From positions 15,112,001 to 15,176,000 of the forward strand of contig OX467088.1 of assembly GCA_950106755.1 (NCBI GenBank): a stretch of 64,000 nucleotides of DNA, given 5' to 3'. The number at the start of each line of letters is the position of its first letter. The first letter of the stretch is position 1. Both the position numbers and the translations under genes were made by a program. The notes below the pieces were generated by a model. The model made no database searches. It was not told the DNA's origin and saw only the letters and a program-made list of their open reading frames with translations. Shown piece by piece: positions 1-10,094 of this stretch. The stretch is from Climacium dendroides. Its lineage: Eukaryota; Streptophyta; Bryopsida; Hypnales; Climaciaceae.

Positions 1-1
1 C

Positions 2-127
2 TAAGTCATCCCTGAGTTCTCCTTGTTCCGGTTCCTTGGTCGGCATGACCGGAACCACTTTCCTTAACTTCACTTCACTCGGGGGTGGGGTTCTAGAGCC
101 TGGTCTCTTCCGGTTCAGCCGTGGCAT
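2..127 (-). CDS. gag-like protein, N-terminal fragment running off the window
   Basis: The ATG at 127-125 opens a frame that stays open to the window edge (42 codons). It begins MPRLNRKR, followed by PPPSEVKLRKVV and VMPTKEPEQGEL. The same start and peptide occur in the plus-strand gag-like gene starting at 8212, so this is the 5' end of a second copy in opposite orientation. It sits directly behind a promoter/5'UTR module that also matches the one upstream of 8212. The function is inferred only from kinship with the other gag-like ORFs in the window. Confidence 0.55.
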   Translation of the reverse strand, partial: MPRLNRKRPGSRTPPPSEVKLRKVVPVMPTKEPEQGELRDDL

Positions 128-640
128 GAGGGCGGCTCTACCCGGTTTCACTCTCTGTTGACCTAACAAGGGAGCACTCACACTCTTAGCTTTTCGCTGT
201 TCCGTATCCGCTCGCGCTTAAGTCTCACCCACTTGTGCCCGGAGGCGATCTCTCCGTCTCACCCGTCACCCTTTTCTCTCACCACCGGACTCTCTCACTC
301 TCAGCTTCTCGCGGCCGTAACGGAAAGGATTAAGTGCTAAGACAGGAACTGACAACACGCGAAATCCAAAGACCTAAAAATGGGTAGGGTCAGGCCTTAT
401 ATAGTCCTAACACCTTGGACTGGTCATTATGACAGGTCAGACATCCAGTCCGGTCCTTGTCATCCAGTTCTCTCCAATCCGGTCAAGGAGAATCCGGTTG
501 GAATTCCATCCCGGTTGGAAATCCAATCCGGTCCTCTTCTACCTAGAACCGGATTAGTTCTATAAGGTTTTCTTGTGACTATTTTCAATTTATCTCCCTC
601 CTTTTAGCTGGATTCGGATACCTATTTCTAATTTCCGTTC
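128..640 (-). promoter_or_regulatory. LTR-like promoter and 5'UTR module, inverted copy of 7640-8211
   Basis: Read on the minus strand, this stretch aligns along its whole length with 7640-8211. It is rich in ACCGGAT-type words and contains a TATA box (TATATAAG on the minus strand, 403-396) about 270 bp before the ATG at 127. The match includes TATA box, leader and start codon, so it is a conserved transcription unit of a repeat family. Whether it is a true LTR cannot be decided because no complete left/right pair lies inside the window. Confidence 0.6.
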
Positions 641-2488
641 CACTCAAAAAGGTAAACGAAAAAAAATCAAAAATATGAGTTGTCACATCAATGATCGAGG
701 GCTCAGGGAGGAGGTCATCACTACCTTTAGGTACCACGGCACCCCAATCCACTCCTTTTGGTCTCCCCGGCAGTGGTGAAAGTTCCGGAACAGGCGGTAC
801 CACCGGCAATACTTTTGTAACAATAGGTTCTAGAACATTACCCTCCGGAACCGTCAAGACATGTACAAGAGAGGAAGGAAGAGGAGTTACCAGATTTGAC
901 TCTACGGAGGCCAAATACTCCATCATATCCCACATCTCGGTTCGCGATGCGTCCATCCGTCTCACTTGCTTTAGTAAACACTTGACAATAGGCACCCGGC
1001 TCAAGCTAGCAATTACGTCGAAGTTGGCCTCGAACAACCGGGCCTTGTTGATGTAGTCTGCCGGAATATCCAAAGAACTCCGAAGTCGGGTCACACCCTG
1101 GCATAGTGCCTCTATCTGTCGACAGTGCTCTTCCCCCACGACTCTGGCCATCTCTTGGGTTGTTCACAGCTCACTCTCCAACCTAACACAATTGAACTCC
1201 AACTCCTGGGCTCGTTCCAACAAAGTCCATTTTTCCACTTGTAAAACGCCCGCCTCCGTCACCAACTTCTTTTGCTCCTCTATCAAGAAGGCGTTTTGTT
1301 TCTCTACCGCCACCAACACGTCCGTCCTCCGGAAGATGGCGTTCCAGTCGGTCAGTGCCATCTTCCGGCACACCCACTTGAGAGTCTCCTCATAGTTTTG
1401 GAGAACCTTCATGATGTCTTCTGTCCAATACACGATGTATTGGGCCACTTCCAAAATGTCCTCAAAGGGTGATCCCCCTAGTCGGAGCTTGGTCCTCTCT
1501 TCCTCCTCTGCCTCTGTAAGTCTGGTCCGGAAGGGTCTGGCCTCTGGCTGAGCAGGTCCGGCTTCTTGTGGAGAAGGTCCAGCTTCTTCTTTCCGGTCCG
1601 GAGCTCCCTCTCTAGTGGCTCTGGTGCGGGAGGATCCTCTATTGGCATTGTCGGTGGAGTCACCTGCCACCGGGGCTTCTTCGCTAGAGGAGTGGGCAGC
1701 TCCTTGTCCTCCGTCTCCTCATCATTCGGTCCTTCCCGGGGAGAAGGTTCTTCTCCTCCGTACTTCTGGAGCTGAACCAACTCCTGATAAGCGTCCTCCT
1801 CGTTCGTTTTGAATAAAGAGTGGTGGAAATATAGGTGGGAGACATAAGCCGGAAGAGGGCTCCCACCCTTCTTCCCTTGCCGAAAGGAACGCACAAGGTC
1901 CACTACCAATTCAAAGATGACGAAGACCCAATCCATCATCAACTTCCTTTGAAGACTCCCTAAGATGGTGGAAGCCACCTTGGCTACCACTCGCCTTGGC
2001 TTGGTCGGGTGAAGGATAGGGTTGAAAAATGCTACCACATCCCGATATTCCAGCTTCACTAGGTCTGAAACTTGGTGACCATCCTTCGGGTTTGCCGGTG
2101 CTCGAAACTCGCCCTCCATGCACTCCTGGTTCTTTTCCATGACCTTGTCTGGCGCCATCCAGAACCCGTAGACAGCTCTCCACTTGTTGACCGTCCACAG
2201 ATCCGGCTTTGCCTAGAGGGTGGTATCCAAGATATTGCTTTCCGGACAAAGCAAATCTGCCACCAAATTCTCCTCATGAATGCCCCAAGGGACATCCATC
2301 AAACCCTCACACCTCATGTTGGTGAGGTTCTGTCGCAGGCGCTCCAACTGGACCTCATCGGTTGGAATTTCCGGCACCACCCGCATTAACGAAATTGCCT
2401 TCGGCCAGGGCGGTGGCGCTGGAATTGCATCGTCTGAATCCACTGGCTCCTCCCTCAACTTACGCCGGCTTGCCTTGGAAGACATCAC
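585..2488 (-). pseudogene. gag-like protein of a non-autonomous retroelement-like repeat, broken
   Basis: The minus-strand reading frame starts at 2488 (MMSSKASRRK). An in-frame TAG lies at 2213-2215, a frameshift falls between about 1670 and 1480, and an in-frame TGA lies at 1164-1166. The frame ends at 585, inside the adjacent promoter module. The segments match the gag-like gene at 8212-10094 in order: NILDTTL with FDNTLRG, WRAVYGF with WRDVYGF, PILHPTKPRRV with PVLHPEKPTRV, then an acidic/proline-rich linker and a helical C-terminus containing NKARLFE (TKARLFE in the relative). The core resembles the putative plant transposon protein family; that family assignment is inference. No protease, reverse transcriptase or integrase is visible. 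Confidence 0.6.
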
Positions 2489-2756
2489 GCTTACAAGAAA
2501 CCTCGCACAATCTCTCCCTACCCCTCTTGCTCACAAAAGATCACTCCGGAACCCCCTACACAATCGCAACTCATACAGTCCCTTAGTCTACCGGAAATTT
2601 CTAAGAGCTGGAAAGGCGGAAAACGCAGATGTAAAAAAGTAATAAGGCAATCGTGCCTTCCGCCGGCTACAGTCCTCTTCTTATACTAGCCAAACGAATG
2701 GACAATCGAACGAGAGTACGGGATAGGTTTTGGCGGCAAAAACCTAACCCTAGTAT
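2489..2756 (-). promoter_or_regulatory. upstream region of the minus-strand gag-like gene
   Basis: A TATA-like TATAAGAAG lies on the minus strand at 2685-2677, about 190 bp before the ATG at 2488. The stretch between them is a plausible untranslated leader. Nothing else is recognisable. Confidence 0.3.
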
Positions 2757-2971
2757 CACTACAAGAGAAACTGGTCCGAAATGATAGAAATCAGTCCCTC
2801 CTAATCTACAGAAATTTGACAAGTTTCAGTCAATTAGGACAAAAAATTGTCTGAATTGACAGAAAATTGTCCGAATTAACAAAAACCTATCAATTTTCTG
2901 TAGATTAGGAGGAGTTGATTTCTGTCATTTTGGACCAGTTTCTGTCAATTCGGACAGATTTTCTTGTAGTG
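2757..2971. mobile_element. CACTA-type MITE, 215 bp
   Basis: The element begins CACTACAAGA and ends TCTTGTAGTG, the classic En/Spm-like terminus. It is flanked by a 3-bp TAT duplication (2754-2756 and 2972-2974). The two halves are long imperfect inverted repeats; for example CTGGTCC near the left end pairs with GGACCAG on the right. There is no coding capacity, so it is a non-autonomous foldback derivative moved by a CACTA transposase elsewhere. Confidence 0.85.
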
Positions 2972-3375
2972 TATAGATCCGGTTTCCAGTTTTTAGGGCC
3001 AGTGTCGTCATCCAATTTCTAAAACTTTCTAGGGCTCTAGAATTAGGTTTTTATACCTAATGGAATTTTTCCGAATCCAGAGATCCGGTATTCTTGAATT
3101 TTTCTAATTTCCTATGAGAACCCAAAAACTTTCCTTTTTAAGGGAATAAATTTTGAAATTTCTCATCAAATGCTAGTGTTCTAGATCTAGCATGTGGGAT
3201 CACACTCCCACATTTTCGTTGTAAGAGTTATATTACATATGATTTTTGTTGTAAGCTTTTTACAATATCATATGAAGTCCAAAATGGTACTACTATGGTA
3301 ACCCGTCAAGAAAAAAAATTTAAAAATGAGTGCTGCAACTATAGTAAAAAACTAGTCCACATTCTATCAAACAGA
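2972..3375. other. non-coding stretch
   Basis: AT-rich sequence with ACCGGAT-like fragments near 2975-3100, probably remnants of the gag-element family. No gene is supported. Confidence 0.4.
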
Positions 3376-3396
3376 TTAGCACGAGTTGCGCTAAAA
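3376..3396. repeat. type A palindrome, diverged copy
   Basis: TTAGCACGA and TTGCGCTAA are near-inverted arms around a single G. This is a diverged copy of the palindrome repeated around the gene at 26.1-29.1 kb. It lies just past the 3' end of the methyltransferase-family fragment at 3404-4450. Confidence 0.6.
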
Positions 3397-3403
3397 CTAC
3401 ATA

Positions 3404-4450
3404 TCACAAAACTAGGCATTCACGGGGAAAAACCTGCAGGTTGATCTTTGGTGGGCAGGGCATCACTTCCAAGCTCCACCTCGGAAGCATCCCTAGACAG
3501 GTTCTGCCCCAATTGGATCTCCGCGGTTGCAATGTCGTCCCCGCTTCGTCTTCATCAGCTCCTTCACACTCTATTGCTAGAAGGAGATCCACAACATTCT
3601 CTTCAGAAGGAAGGGGAAGGACAGGCATGGCTTCATGAACAAGAAGAGGCGGTGGTCCGTTTGTGGGTTCTGACGGACTCGAAGCATTGCTAATGTTTGA
3701 GCCAAATGGTTGCCCCTATAATTGTAGCACGGGAGGAGATGTGGTTGACGGCAGCATTGTGAGAGGTTCAATCCCAATCTTCGCCAGTAAGATTTGCAAC
3801 ATTTCCCTGGTTTGCGCACATAGCTCCCGGTTTGTTCTTGACCCCTATCGCATGAACTTTTGATTCAACCTATGAAATTCAATATTTTCCATTTTTTCAT
3901 TAGCGTTCTCCGCCCTCACTTGCGCCAAAGCAAGCTTAGTTTGCTGCTTGGCTAACTTCGTTTGCTTCTGGATGCTCGCCAGAGATGCTGCAGTCTATTG
4001 ACGATATTCGTTATGCTGTCCTTCTTCCTTCTCTTTTGTAGTGGCACGGATGCATATAAAGTCTTTGGTGTCTGCAACAAGGGCAACAACATCGAGCTTG
4101 CTGACGAACCGGGGATATCTCCGGAGGGACGACTAGTTGGTGTTGCCATTTCATTGAGCCCCTCAGGACCTAGTTCTTCCGTCTCCTCTTCTCCTTCTCC
4201 CTCTTGCTCGTCTTCATTGTCTTTGTCTTTGTCTTCGGAATCAGAGTCCACGTCGTGGAAGTGAGGAATTGGCCTTCTCTTTTGTTGACTCAGAGGAGAA
4301 CTCTGAGTGGACCTGAACTTTCGCTTCGATGAAGAGGGGGTCGAGCCTGGACCTCCAAACCTGGCAGCCAAATAACTACTATCAAGGAAATCGGCTATGT
4401 CTAGCGTCATTGCCTTCAAGCTAATTTCCTCCCACCATAATGACTGCTCA
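3404..4450 (-). pseudogene. 3' exon fragment of a ParB/methyltransferase-like gene (fourth copy)
   Basis: On the minus strand a possible splice acceptor (tgagcag) near 4450 is followed by coding sequence LKAMTLDIADFLDSSYLAA. This matches FLALAVASEFLDKDDFLDCS in the last exon of the gene at 53,458-57,656. Downstream come an acidic tract, a basic segment and a coiled-coil segment rich in Q, K and A, as in that exon's tail. At least one frameshift (near 4130) and several in-frame stops interrupt it. The upstream exons are missing: the flanking DNA at 4565 belongs to another element. It is bounded on both sides by palindromes (3376-3396 and 4542-4562), the arrangement seen at the other family loci. 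Confidence 0.55.
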
Positions 4451-4541
4451 GTTGGTCCAGTGGCAAAGATGTCAACTTACATTACTCATCTACAAGTAAC
4501 CAATCAAAGTCAAAAATTACTCATCGAATGCCCTATGATAT

Positions 4542-4562
4542 TTTAGCGTGGTCCACGCTAAA
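4542..4562. repeat. perfect 21-bp palindrome, type A variant
   Basis: Arms TTTAGCGTGG and CCACGCTAAA flank a single T with no mismatch. It has the same geometry as the type A palindromes (10-11 bp arms, one-base centre) but a changed inner sequence. It sits in the presumed intron upstream of the exon fragment at 4450-3404, next to the start of the GC-rich block. Confidence 0.7.
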
Positions 4563-4564
4563 TC

Positions 4565-4960
4565 GACAAAGGCAGGGTTGTCTCGGACGTACGTCCATCA
4601 TGAAATCGCGTCTAGAATCCGGACGTTCGGACGTCCATCGTCCAGACGTTATGGACGCGACCGGACTATGGTCGGTCAGCGTCCAGCGGTTGGTCGGACG
4701 TTCATGGGAGTGGTTGGGCGTGATGTCGCAGCGGTCGGTTGGGTGGCCGACGGAGCGGTCGGTCGGTCGGACCGCCAGTCCACAGGTTCAGGAGCGGACG
4801 GACCGTCCGATCGAACGCTGTCCGCAGGTTTGGGGTAGGTTCGTGTCGTCCGGGGTAGATTTCGGGAAGACAAGTTTTAGGTTTGGGCGCGGACGGCTAT
4901 ATGAGGGGACGGCCAAGGCATTTTTCCTCACTTCAACTCTCCTCCTTGGGAAACAACACC
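4565..4960 (+). promoter_or_regulatory. GC-rich CGGTCGG/GGACG block, probable element 5' end and promoter
   Basis: A GC-rich island in AT-rich surroundings, made of variants of GGACG, CGGTCGG and CGGACCG. It starts with GGGTTGTCTCGGACG; equivalent starts occur at the blocks near 20,275 (GGGTTGCCTGG) and 25,710 on the minus strand (GGGTTGCCCGG). A TATA-like TATATGAGG lies near 4899, about 200 bp before the ATG at 5107. Open frames through this block are by-products of its composition. Confidence 0.5.
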
Positions 4961-5106
4961 ACATCGGATGTGCTACTATTGCCTCACCGCGCCAGTTGCT
5001 CCTATGTGGTAGAGAGTTGGGGTCATACATCTTTGATTACACCGTAGGGGGTTTGAATTGGTCATTTACACACGGTTGAAGAGAAGAATCAAGGCATTAA
5101 GTAGCT

Positions 5107-7611
5107 ATGGAAGAAAAGGGCGGCATTAAAGGTGAAAGCAGCAAGAGATCGAAACAAAAAGGAGCTCGTCACGATCTCCGTCTTGACATTTTAAAGAATG
5201 AGAACATTTTAGCAGAGCCTAAGTGGGAGAAGGTGGTCGATGAATACTGGACTTCCAAGTTGTGCAAGAAATATGTGAAGATGTATCACATTGGGAAGTT
5301 GTGGCCTGAAGAATTACATGTTGGTCACACTCGGGAGTTTTCTTTTAAACCCGCAAGTTGTCTCAGCCCTCATTTTGTCCATTGTTTCGTAGAGGTGTGG
5401 CGGGCTCTCTTCGAGGACAAATTGATGAGCAAGGGTAGAATTAACTACACCATAGCAAGCATGGTGTATACAGAATTGAAGTTGGCTCGCAAGGTGGATT
5501 GGAGTACGTACCCCGGGACAGTAGAAACACCGCTTGTGCTTCCTAATGGCCAGAAAGATATTCCCGATACGTTTGTTTCAAAGGGACAACTTCTTCAAAT
5601 GGTTGAAGGCAATGCTACTCTACAGCACAACACGGAAGAAAAACGTGTTTCTATTCAAAACGAAGTGCAGAACATGAAAGACAAAGGGAAAAACAAGGAG
5701 GAGCGCCCCCTTGAAAGTAGCAAAATGAATGCCACATCAGCGGATCTTACGAATCAAGCTGACATTTCACTTCAACCCGAAGTGGAAAATATAGAAGGTA
5801 ATGGAGGAGGAAGTATGACGCTAGAACCGGATACCGTATGTAATACTACAAAAGCTTTAGCGTCTTCTTCGAAGGGTGCGGAACGAGTCGTGCTTGACAC
5901 TCTACTGATGTTTCTGAGTCCTTTACCAATTGCATCAAGCGCGAAGGGAGAACCTGGTATTTTCAAGGTGCCATCTCATCCATCAAAACAAGGATCGACG
6001 TTGAAGACATTGGAGTGCAAAGAAGAGGTTCCCTCAGAAGAGATGGACAGGACAACTGCTAGAATCACTCGTCTTCTAGACACTGATGCCCTTATGGACA
6101 TCAATACTAGGATTACAGATGAAGAAATTAACAGAAGTCCAAGTCCAATTCGGAGTCCAATGCATGAAGTGCCACCTTCCCAAAACATGAATGATGAGAA
6201 CCTACAGAAGGCAAAAATGGACTCTCGGGAACCGGGCGTTCTTAACAATGGTGAAGAGACCCCAAAGACAGAGGAGAATCCAATCCTAGCGTTCTTGGGT
6301 CCAGAGGATCTAAAGACTTTATCGATGATGCCTCCGCTACAAGAAATAGAGCACTTACTACAATGTTCTCTTAAATGGAAGACTTTTGAAGTTCAAGAAG
6401 AAGTTCATCCTTCTGCAAATGAAGAGGGTACAATAAATGAAGGAGGCACGATAGATGAAGGACAAACCTCAACCCCGTGCAACCGAGTATGGAAGTTCGG
6501 CGAACTGTTCAAGACTGCCTACTCTCTATCATGTACAGCTAAATTTGTAGCTGTTATGACACCTACCCTCACACAAATAGCTGAAGAATTTATGAGCATG
6601 ACACCAGAGATACTGGAAGGTGCCGTGGCCTTCAGAAAATTCATTGAATTTGCAGATAAGCTCCAAGAAGAGAAGGTGGAAAATCTCAAGGCTGTGGTTG
6701 AGCTTCAAACACAAAACGAGGAGCTTATAAAGGTCAATTATGACAAAGAAGATCATGATCGCCTGAAGGTCAAGTTCAACAAATTGGATAAGCATTGCTT
6801 TATGGTGTTCTGGGATAAAGATCATAAAGCCTTGAGAGATATGTGTTTTAGTCTTCAAAAAGAAGTTGAGACTTTAAAGCTCTCGAATGGGACATTGGAG
6901 TCCCAAAACCAGAAGTTGGTTTTGCAATTGAAGACATCTGAGGACAATTTACAATGGCATCGGGAGATGTTGAAGACATTACAAAACGACAAGTCATCTA
7001 AACATTGCAGGGACGGAGCAAGCCTCTTGGAGGCAAGTCAACCAACTCAAGAAAGCGATCAACTTTCGCTTCTTCTTGATAAGGGCAAAGCTGTGGACAA
7101 GACTGTAGAAGTCGTTATGGCCATTGAGAGCCCTAAAGTTGTGCCTCCACTCTCATTAGAAGTTGCTTGCACGCAAACGGTAAATCATGAAGTCCAAGAA
7201 TTAAGGCAACAATTGGACTTGGCAATTCAAGCAAAGAATGACGCGGAGTCTTCACTGCGAAGAATGGAACACGTACAAATACTATACGATATCCTTCCAA
7301 TGAAGACCGGGGATCTACGGTGGGTGCTGTGGACAAGGCACCTACAACAACAATCTGGTTTATACTCTCAACTCATGAGGGGGCTCTTGAAGTATGCAAT
7401 GCAGTCGGACGAATCGTTGAGCAACGTGCAGTCTTCTCACCTACATTTGAAAGAAAAGTTGGACACAGAATTAAAGGATCCCGAAGTGTGCATTACAGTT
7501 TGGGGAAACATGGATAGAATGTTCGAGCGGTTGAATCACGGAAGAACCTATGAATCAGACAACATCAATTGGACGTTGGAAGCGGAAGAAGGATGGGTTC
7601 CTCACATATGA
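5107..7611 (+). CDS. 834-residue gag-like element protein, intact, with coiled coil
   Basis: This is the only long uninterrupted element ORF in the window. Residues about 45-65 contain LCKKYVKMYHIGKLW, matching MCKKYVTMSHIAKLW in the gene at 20,808. Residues about 115-140 contain INYTIASMVYTELKLARKVDW, matching MNYSTMAMVWAEIVLQKDVDW there and the KVDWGRIFFDLV core of the 8212 gene. The middle is a low-conservation Ser/Glu/Lys-rich linker. Residues about 490-650 are strongly heptad-like (LQEEKVENLKAVVELQTQNEE, LQKEVETLKL) and predict a coiled coil, and a second coiled segment lies near residue 700. No enzymatic motif is visible. A GC-rich promoter block precedes it and an LTR-like module follows 30 bp after its stop. 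The name rests on family resemblance only; the intact frame suggests recent activity or selection. Confidence 0.7.
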   Translation: MEEKGGIKGESSKRSKQKGARHDLRLDILKNENILAEPKWEKVVDEYWTSKLCKKYVKMYHIGKLWPEELHVGHTREFSFKPASCLSPHFVHCFVEVWRALFEDKLMSKGRINYTIASMVYTELKLARKVDWSTYPGTVETPLVLPNGQKDIPDTFVSKGQLLQMVEGNATLQHNTEEKRVSIQNEVQNMKDKGKNKEERPLESSKMNATSADLTNQADISLQPEVENIEGNGGGSMTLEPDTVCNTTKALASSSKGAERVVLDTLLMFLSPLPIASSAKGEPGIFKVPSHPSKQGSTLKTLECKEEVPSEEMDRTTARITRLLDTDALMDINTRITDEEINRSPSPIRSPMHEVPPSQNMNDENLQKAKMDSREPGVLNNGEETPKTEENPILAFLGPEDLKTLSMMPPLQEIEHLLQCSLKWKTFEVQEEVHPSANEEGTINEGGTIDEGQTSTPCNRVWKFGELFKTAYSLSCTAKFVAVMTPTLTQIAEEFMSMTPEILEGAVAFRKFIEFADKLQEEKVENLKAVVELQTQNEELIKVNYDKEDHDRLKVKFNKLDKHCFMVFWDKDHKALRDMCFSLQKEVETLKLSNGTLESQNQKLVLQLKTSEDNLQWHREMLKTLQNDKSSKHCRDGASLLEASQPTQESDQLSLLLDKGKAVDKTVEVVMAIESPKVVPPLSLEVACTQTVNHEVQELRQQLDLAIQAKNDAESSLRRMEHVQILYDILPMKTGDLRWVLWTRHLQQQSGLYSQLMRGLLKYAMQSDESLSNVQSSHLHLKEKLDTELKDPEVCITVWGNMDRMFERLNHGRTYESDNINWTLEAEEGWVPHI

Positions 7612-7639
7612 CAACTCATGTTTTTGCTTTTTATTCGTT

Positions 7640-8211
7640 TACCCTTTTGAGCGAACCGGAAATTTGAAATAGGTATCCGGATTCATCTAGAAAGAAAAAT
7701 AAATCCAAAAATAGTCACCAAAATTACCTTACGGAACTAATCCGGTTTTAGGTCAAAGCGGAACGGATTAGATGTACAACCGGATAGTATTTCCAACCGG
7801 AATCTTGTTGACCGGATTAGGAGGTAACCGGATGTCAAGAACCGGACCGGATATCCGACCGGTTATGAAGACAGTCTAGGGTGTCAGGACTATATAAAGC
7901 CTGGCTCTGCCCATTTTCAGGTCTCTGATTTTCCACGTGTTGTTGTGTCCTGATTTAGCGCCTGATGTTTCTATCGTTGACCACGGCCAGGGAGAGGAAG
8001 TACAAGAGGGTACGGAAGTGAGAGAAGGGTGTGAGATGGAGAGATCTCCTCCAGACCTGAGTAGGTGAGACCTTGAGTGCGAGCGGATGCGTAAGAAGCT
8101 AAGAGTGTGAACACGCCGGTAGGGTAGTTTACAGGCGAAGCGGAACATCTGAGTGTCACGCGCTTCCTTTTTAGGACTGTAGAAGAGTGAAAACCGGGTA
8201 GAGCTACCCCC
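7640..8211 (+). promoter_or_regulatory. LTR-like promoter and 5'UTR module
   Basis: Homologous to 640-128 on the minus strand. The TATA box TATATAAA is at 7891-7898, followed by a ~310-base leader ending at the ATG of the gag-like gene (8212). The upstream half is a run of ACCGGAT/CCGGTT words, spaced like enhancer repeats. The shared block covers enhancer, TATA box and leader, as the U3-R-U5 of a retroelement would. A matching downstream copy was not found. Confidence 0.6.
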
Positions 8212-10094
8212 ATGCCGCGACTGAACCGGAAGAGAGGTTCTANNNNNNNNNNNNNNNNNNNNNNNNNNNNNNNNNNNNNNNNNNNNNNNNNNNNNNNNNN
8301 NNNNNNNNNNNNNNNNNNNNNNNNNNNNNNNNNNNNNNNNNNNNNNNNNNNNNNNNNNNNNNNNNNNNNNNNNNNNNNNNNNNNNNNNNNNNNNNNNNNN
8401 NNNNNNNNNNNNNNNNNNNNNNNNNNNNNNNNNNNNNNNNNNACACCCCGCCCCCGAGTGAAGTAAAGCTTAGAAAAGTAGTTCCGGTCATGCCGACCAA
8501 GGAACCGGAACAGGGAGAGCTCAGAGAGGATTTGTCGTTGATGGGTTGTCAGGGCTTAGCTTTGAAACCTTGGGGTTTCAAAGATGAGAGAATGGTTAGA
8601 GAACTCCTGAGTGGCGTGTCGAATCAGTTCGATAACACCCTGAGGGGGAATCCGGTCTAATGGTCCGAGGCTTTGTGGCGGGACGTATACGGATTCCGGC
8701 CAGGAGGACTCGGCCTTGCCAACCGGAAGGATGATTTCGTCCAGGGCAAGTTCGGGAGCGTAGTAAATCCGAAGGACGGCTACGCAGTCGAAGACTGCCT
8801 TGACGACTGGGAGCGACATCTACTCCAGTTCTTGGTTCCGGTTTTGCATCCGGAAAAGCCCACCAGGGTGACTATCACCTTGGCTAATACGATTTTCGGA
8901 GCGTTGAGCGGAACCCGGAAAGTAGACTGGGGCCGGATCTTCTTTGATCTGGTGTCCCAACTTACTACGAGAGTGGGGAGAAGTAGGGCTACCCCACTGT
9001 GCCCTTATGTGTATCACCTCTACCAGCAACAGGAACTGCTGACGGAAGTGGAACTGAAGGTATGGAAGGCCCAAGAGCGGACCATGAAGTACGGCGAATC
9101 CGAGTCCGATCAAGAAGCGGATTCCGGAAATGAAACCGAGGAGGAGGAAGAAGCAGAAGAGGAAGAGGAAGAGGAGGAACCTTATGTTCCCAACAAGAGG
9201 CAGAAGACCACTCCGACTCGGAATCGAGGAACGCCTCTGGGACATCCAAGGCCGCGTAGAAGTGAGACTCCAACCGGACCGGATGTGGCATCTGGATCCA
9301 GGACGAAAGATCCGTTTGACGAGTTAATTGGGATCCTCTGTGGAATCCGGGCGGATTGGGAGATTAAGAAGCGGGCGCTCGGAGAGATTGCGGAATTGAT
9401 CGGAGCGGAACCGGACAGTCAACTGCCGCGGAAGGTAGCTGAATGTGTTATCAATCCGGAAGAGCTCCGGAAGATGAAGGAGGAAGGTAAGTGGCAGCAC
9501 GATGAGGTGGACACCCTCAAGGCCGAACTTTTCGCGTTGATTGAGAACGCCACCGCGACAAAGGAGATGGCGGAAGAAATGAAGAAGTTAGCCACGGAAG
9601 TGAAGGACGTGCTTGGAGAACCCGGAGCCGCAGTCACCAAGGCGCGCCTGTTCGAAGAGGAGGTGCACAAGGACAAGAAGATATCCGGAACCAAGGTGGT
9701 GCACATCCTCACCGATTTTGAGGAACAAATAGAGAAGCTCCTATCCAAGGCACGGGAGTCAGCGGACCGGATCGTGGAGAGTAGCTAGAAGTTAACAGAA
9801 GTTCCGGTCCGGCTCTCAGAAATCTCTCTTCCGGACTTGTTTCTGGAAGACGTAGCTCAGGACCCGGGAAAGGACAAGACGCCCCAGTCAAGCAGGGCCA
9901 AGAAAGATACACCCTCGACCGGACATCAGCCGATAGATTTGGACTCCCCGGAAGTTGAGGAAGAACATCCGACTCTACCTACGGATGGAGAACGGAACCG
10001 GAATCTCAATGAGGTCTTCGAGCAGTTGGAGAGACCTGATGAGAGCCCTACCATTGGATCCCGAGTGTATGAGACGGAACAGGAAGGATTGTAA
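8212..10094 (+). pseudogene. gag-like protein, interrupted by two stops and an assembly gap
   Basis: Starts MPRLNRKRGS. The frame is lost in 200 N, resumes with TPPPSEVKLRKVV, and runs to a TAA at 8658-8660 just before WSEALWRDVYGF. It continues 371 codons to a TAG at 9786-9788, then in the same frame to TAA at 10092. The core FVPVLHPEKPTRVTITLANT plus KVDWGRIFFDLV is shared with the minus-strand copy at 585-2488. It is followed by an extreme acidic run (about 9140-9180), a basic patch (NKRQKT) and a helical C-terminal half. No protease or polymerase domain follows, so the unit resembles a gag-only, non-autonomous retroelement. Alignment with the other copy covers both sides of each stop, so the stops are lesions or recoded codons, not gene ends. 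Confidence 0.6.
8243..8442. other. assembly gap (200 N)
   Basis: Exactly 200 N, typical of a scaffolding gap of unknown true size. The homologous minus-strand copy suggests only about 10 bases are missing from the coding sequence, because the frame there passes from KRPGSR directly into TPPPSE. Confidence 0.95.

Noticed and set aside
4528..5079. Arg-rich ORFs across the GC-rich block, also at 12.7-13.0, 17.2-17.6, 20.2-20.7 and 25.1-25.6 kb
   Set aside because: Open frames on both strands arise from CGGTCGG-type repeats; no conserved peptide or start context.
8212..8466. 84-codon ORF spanning the N gap
   Set aside because: The frame across the gap is arbitrary; the real continuation after the gap is in the TPPPSEVK frame.
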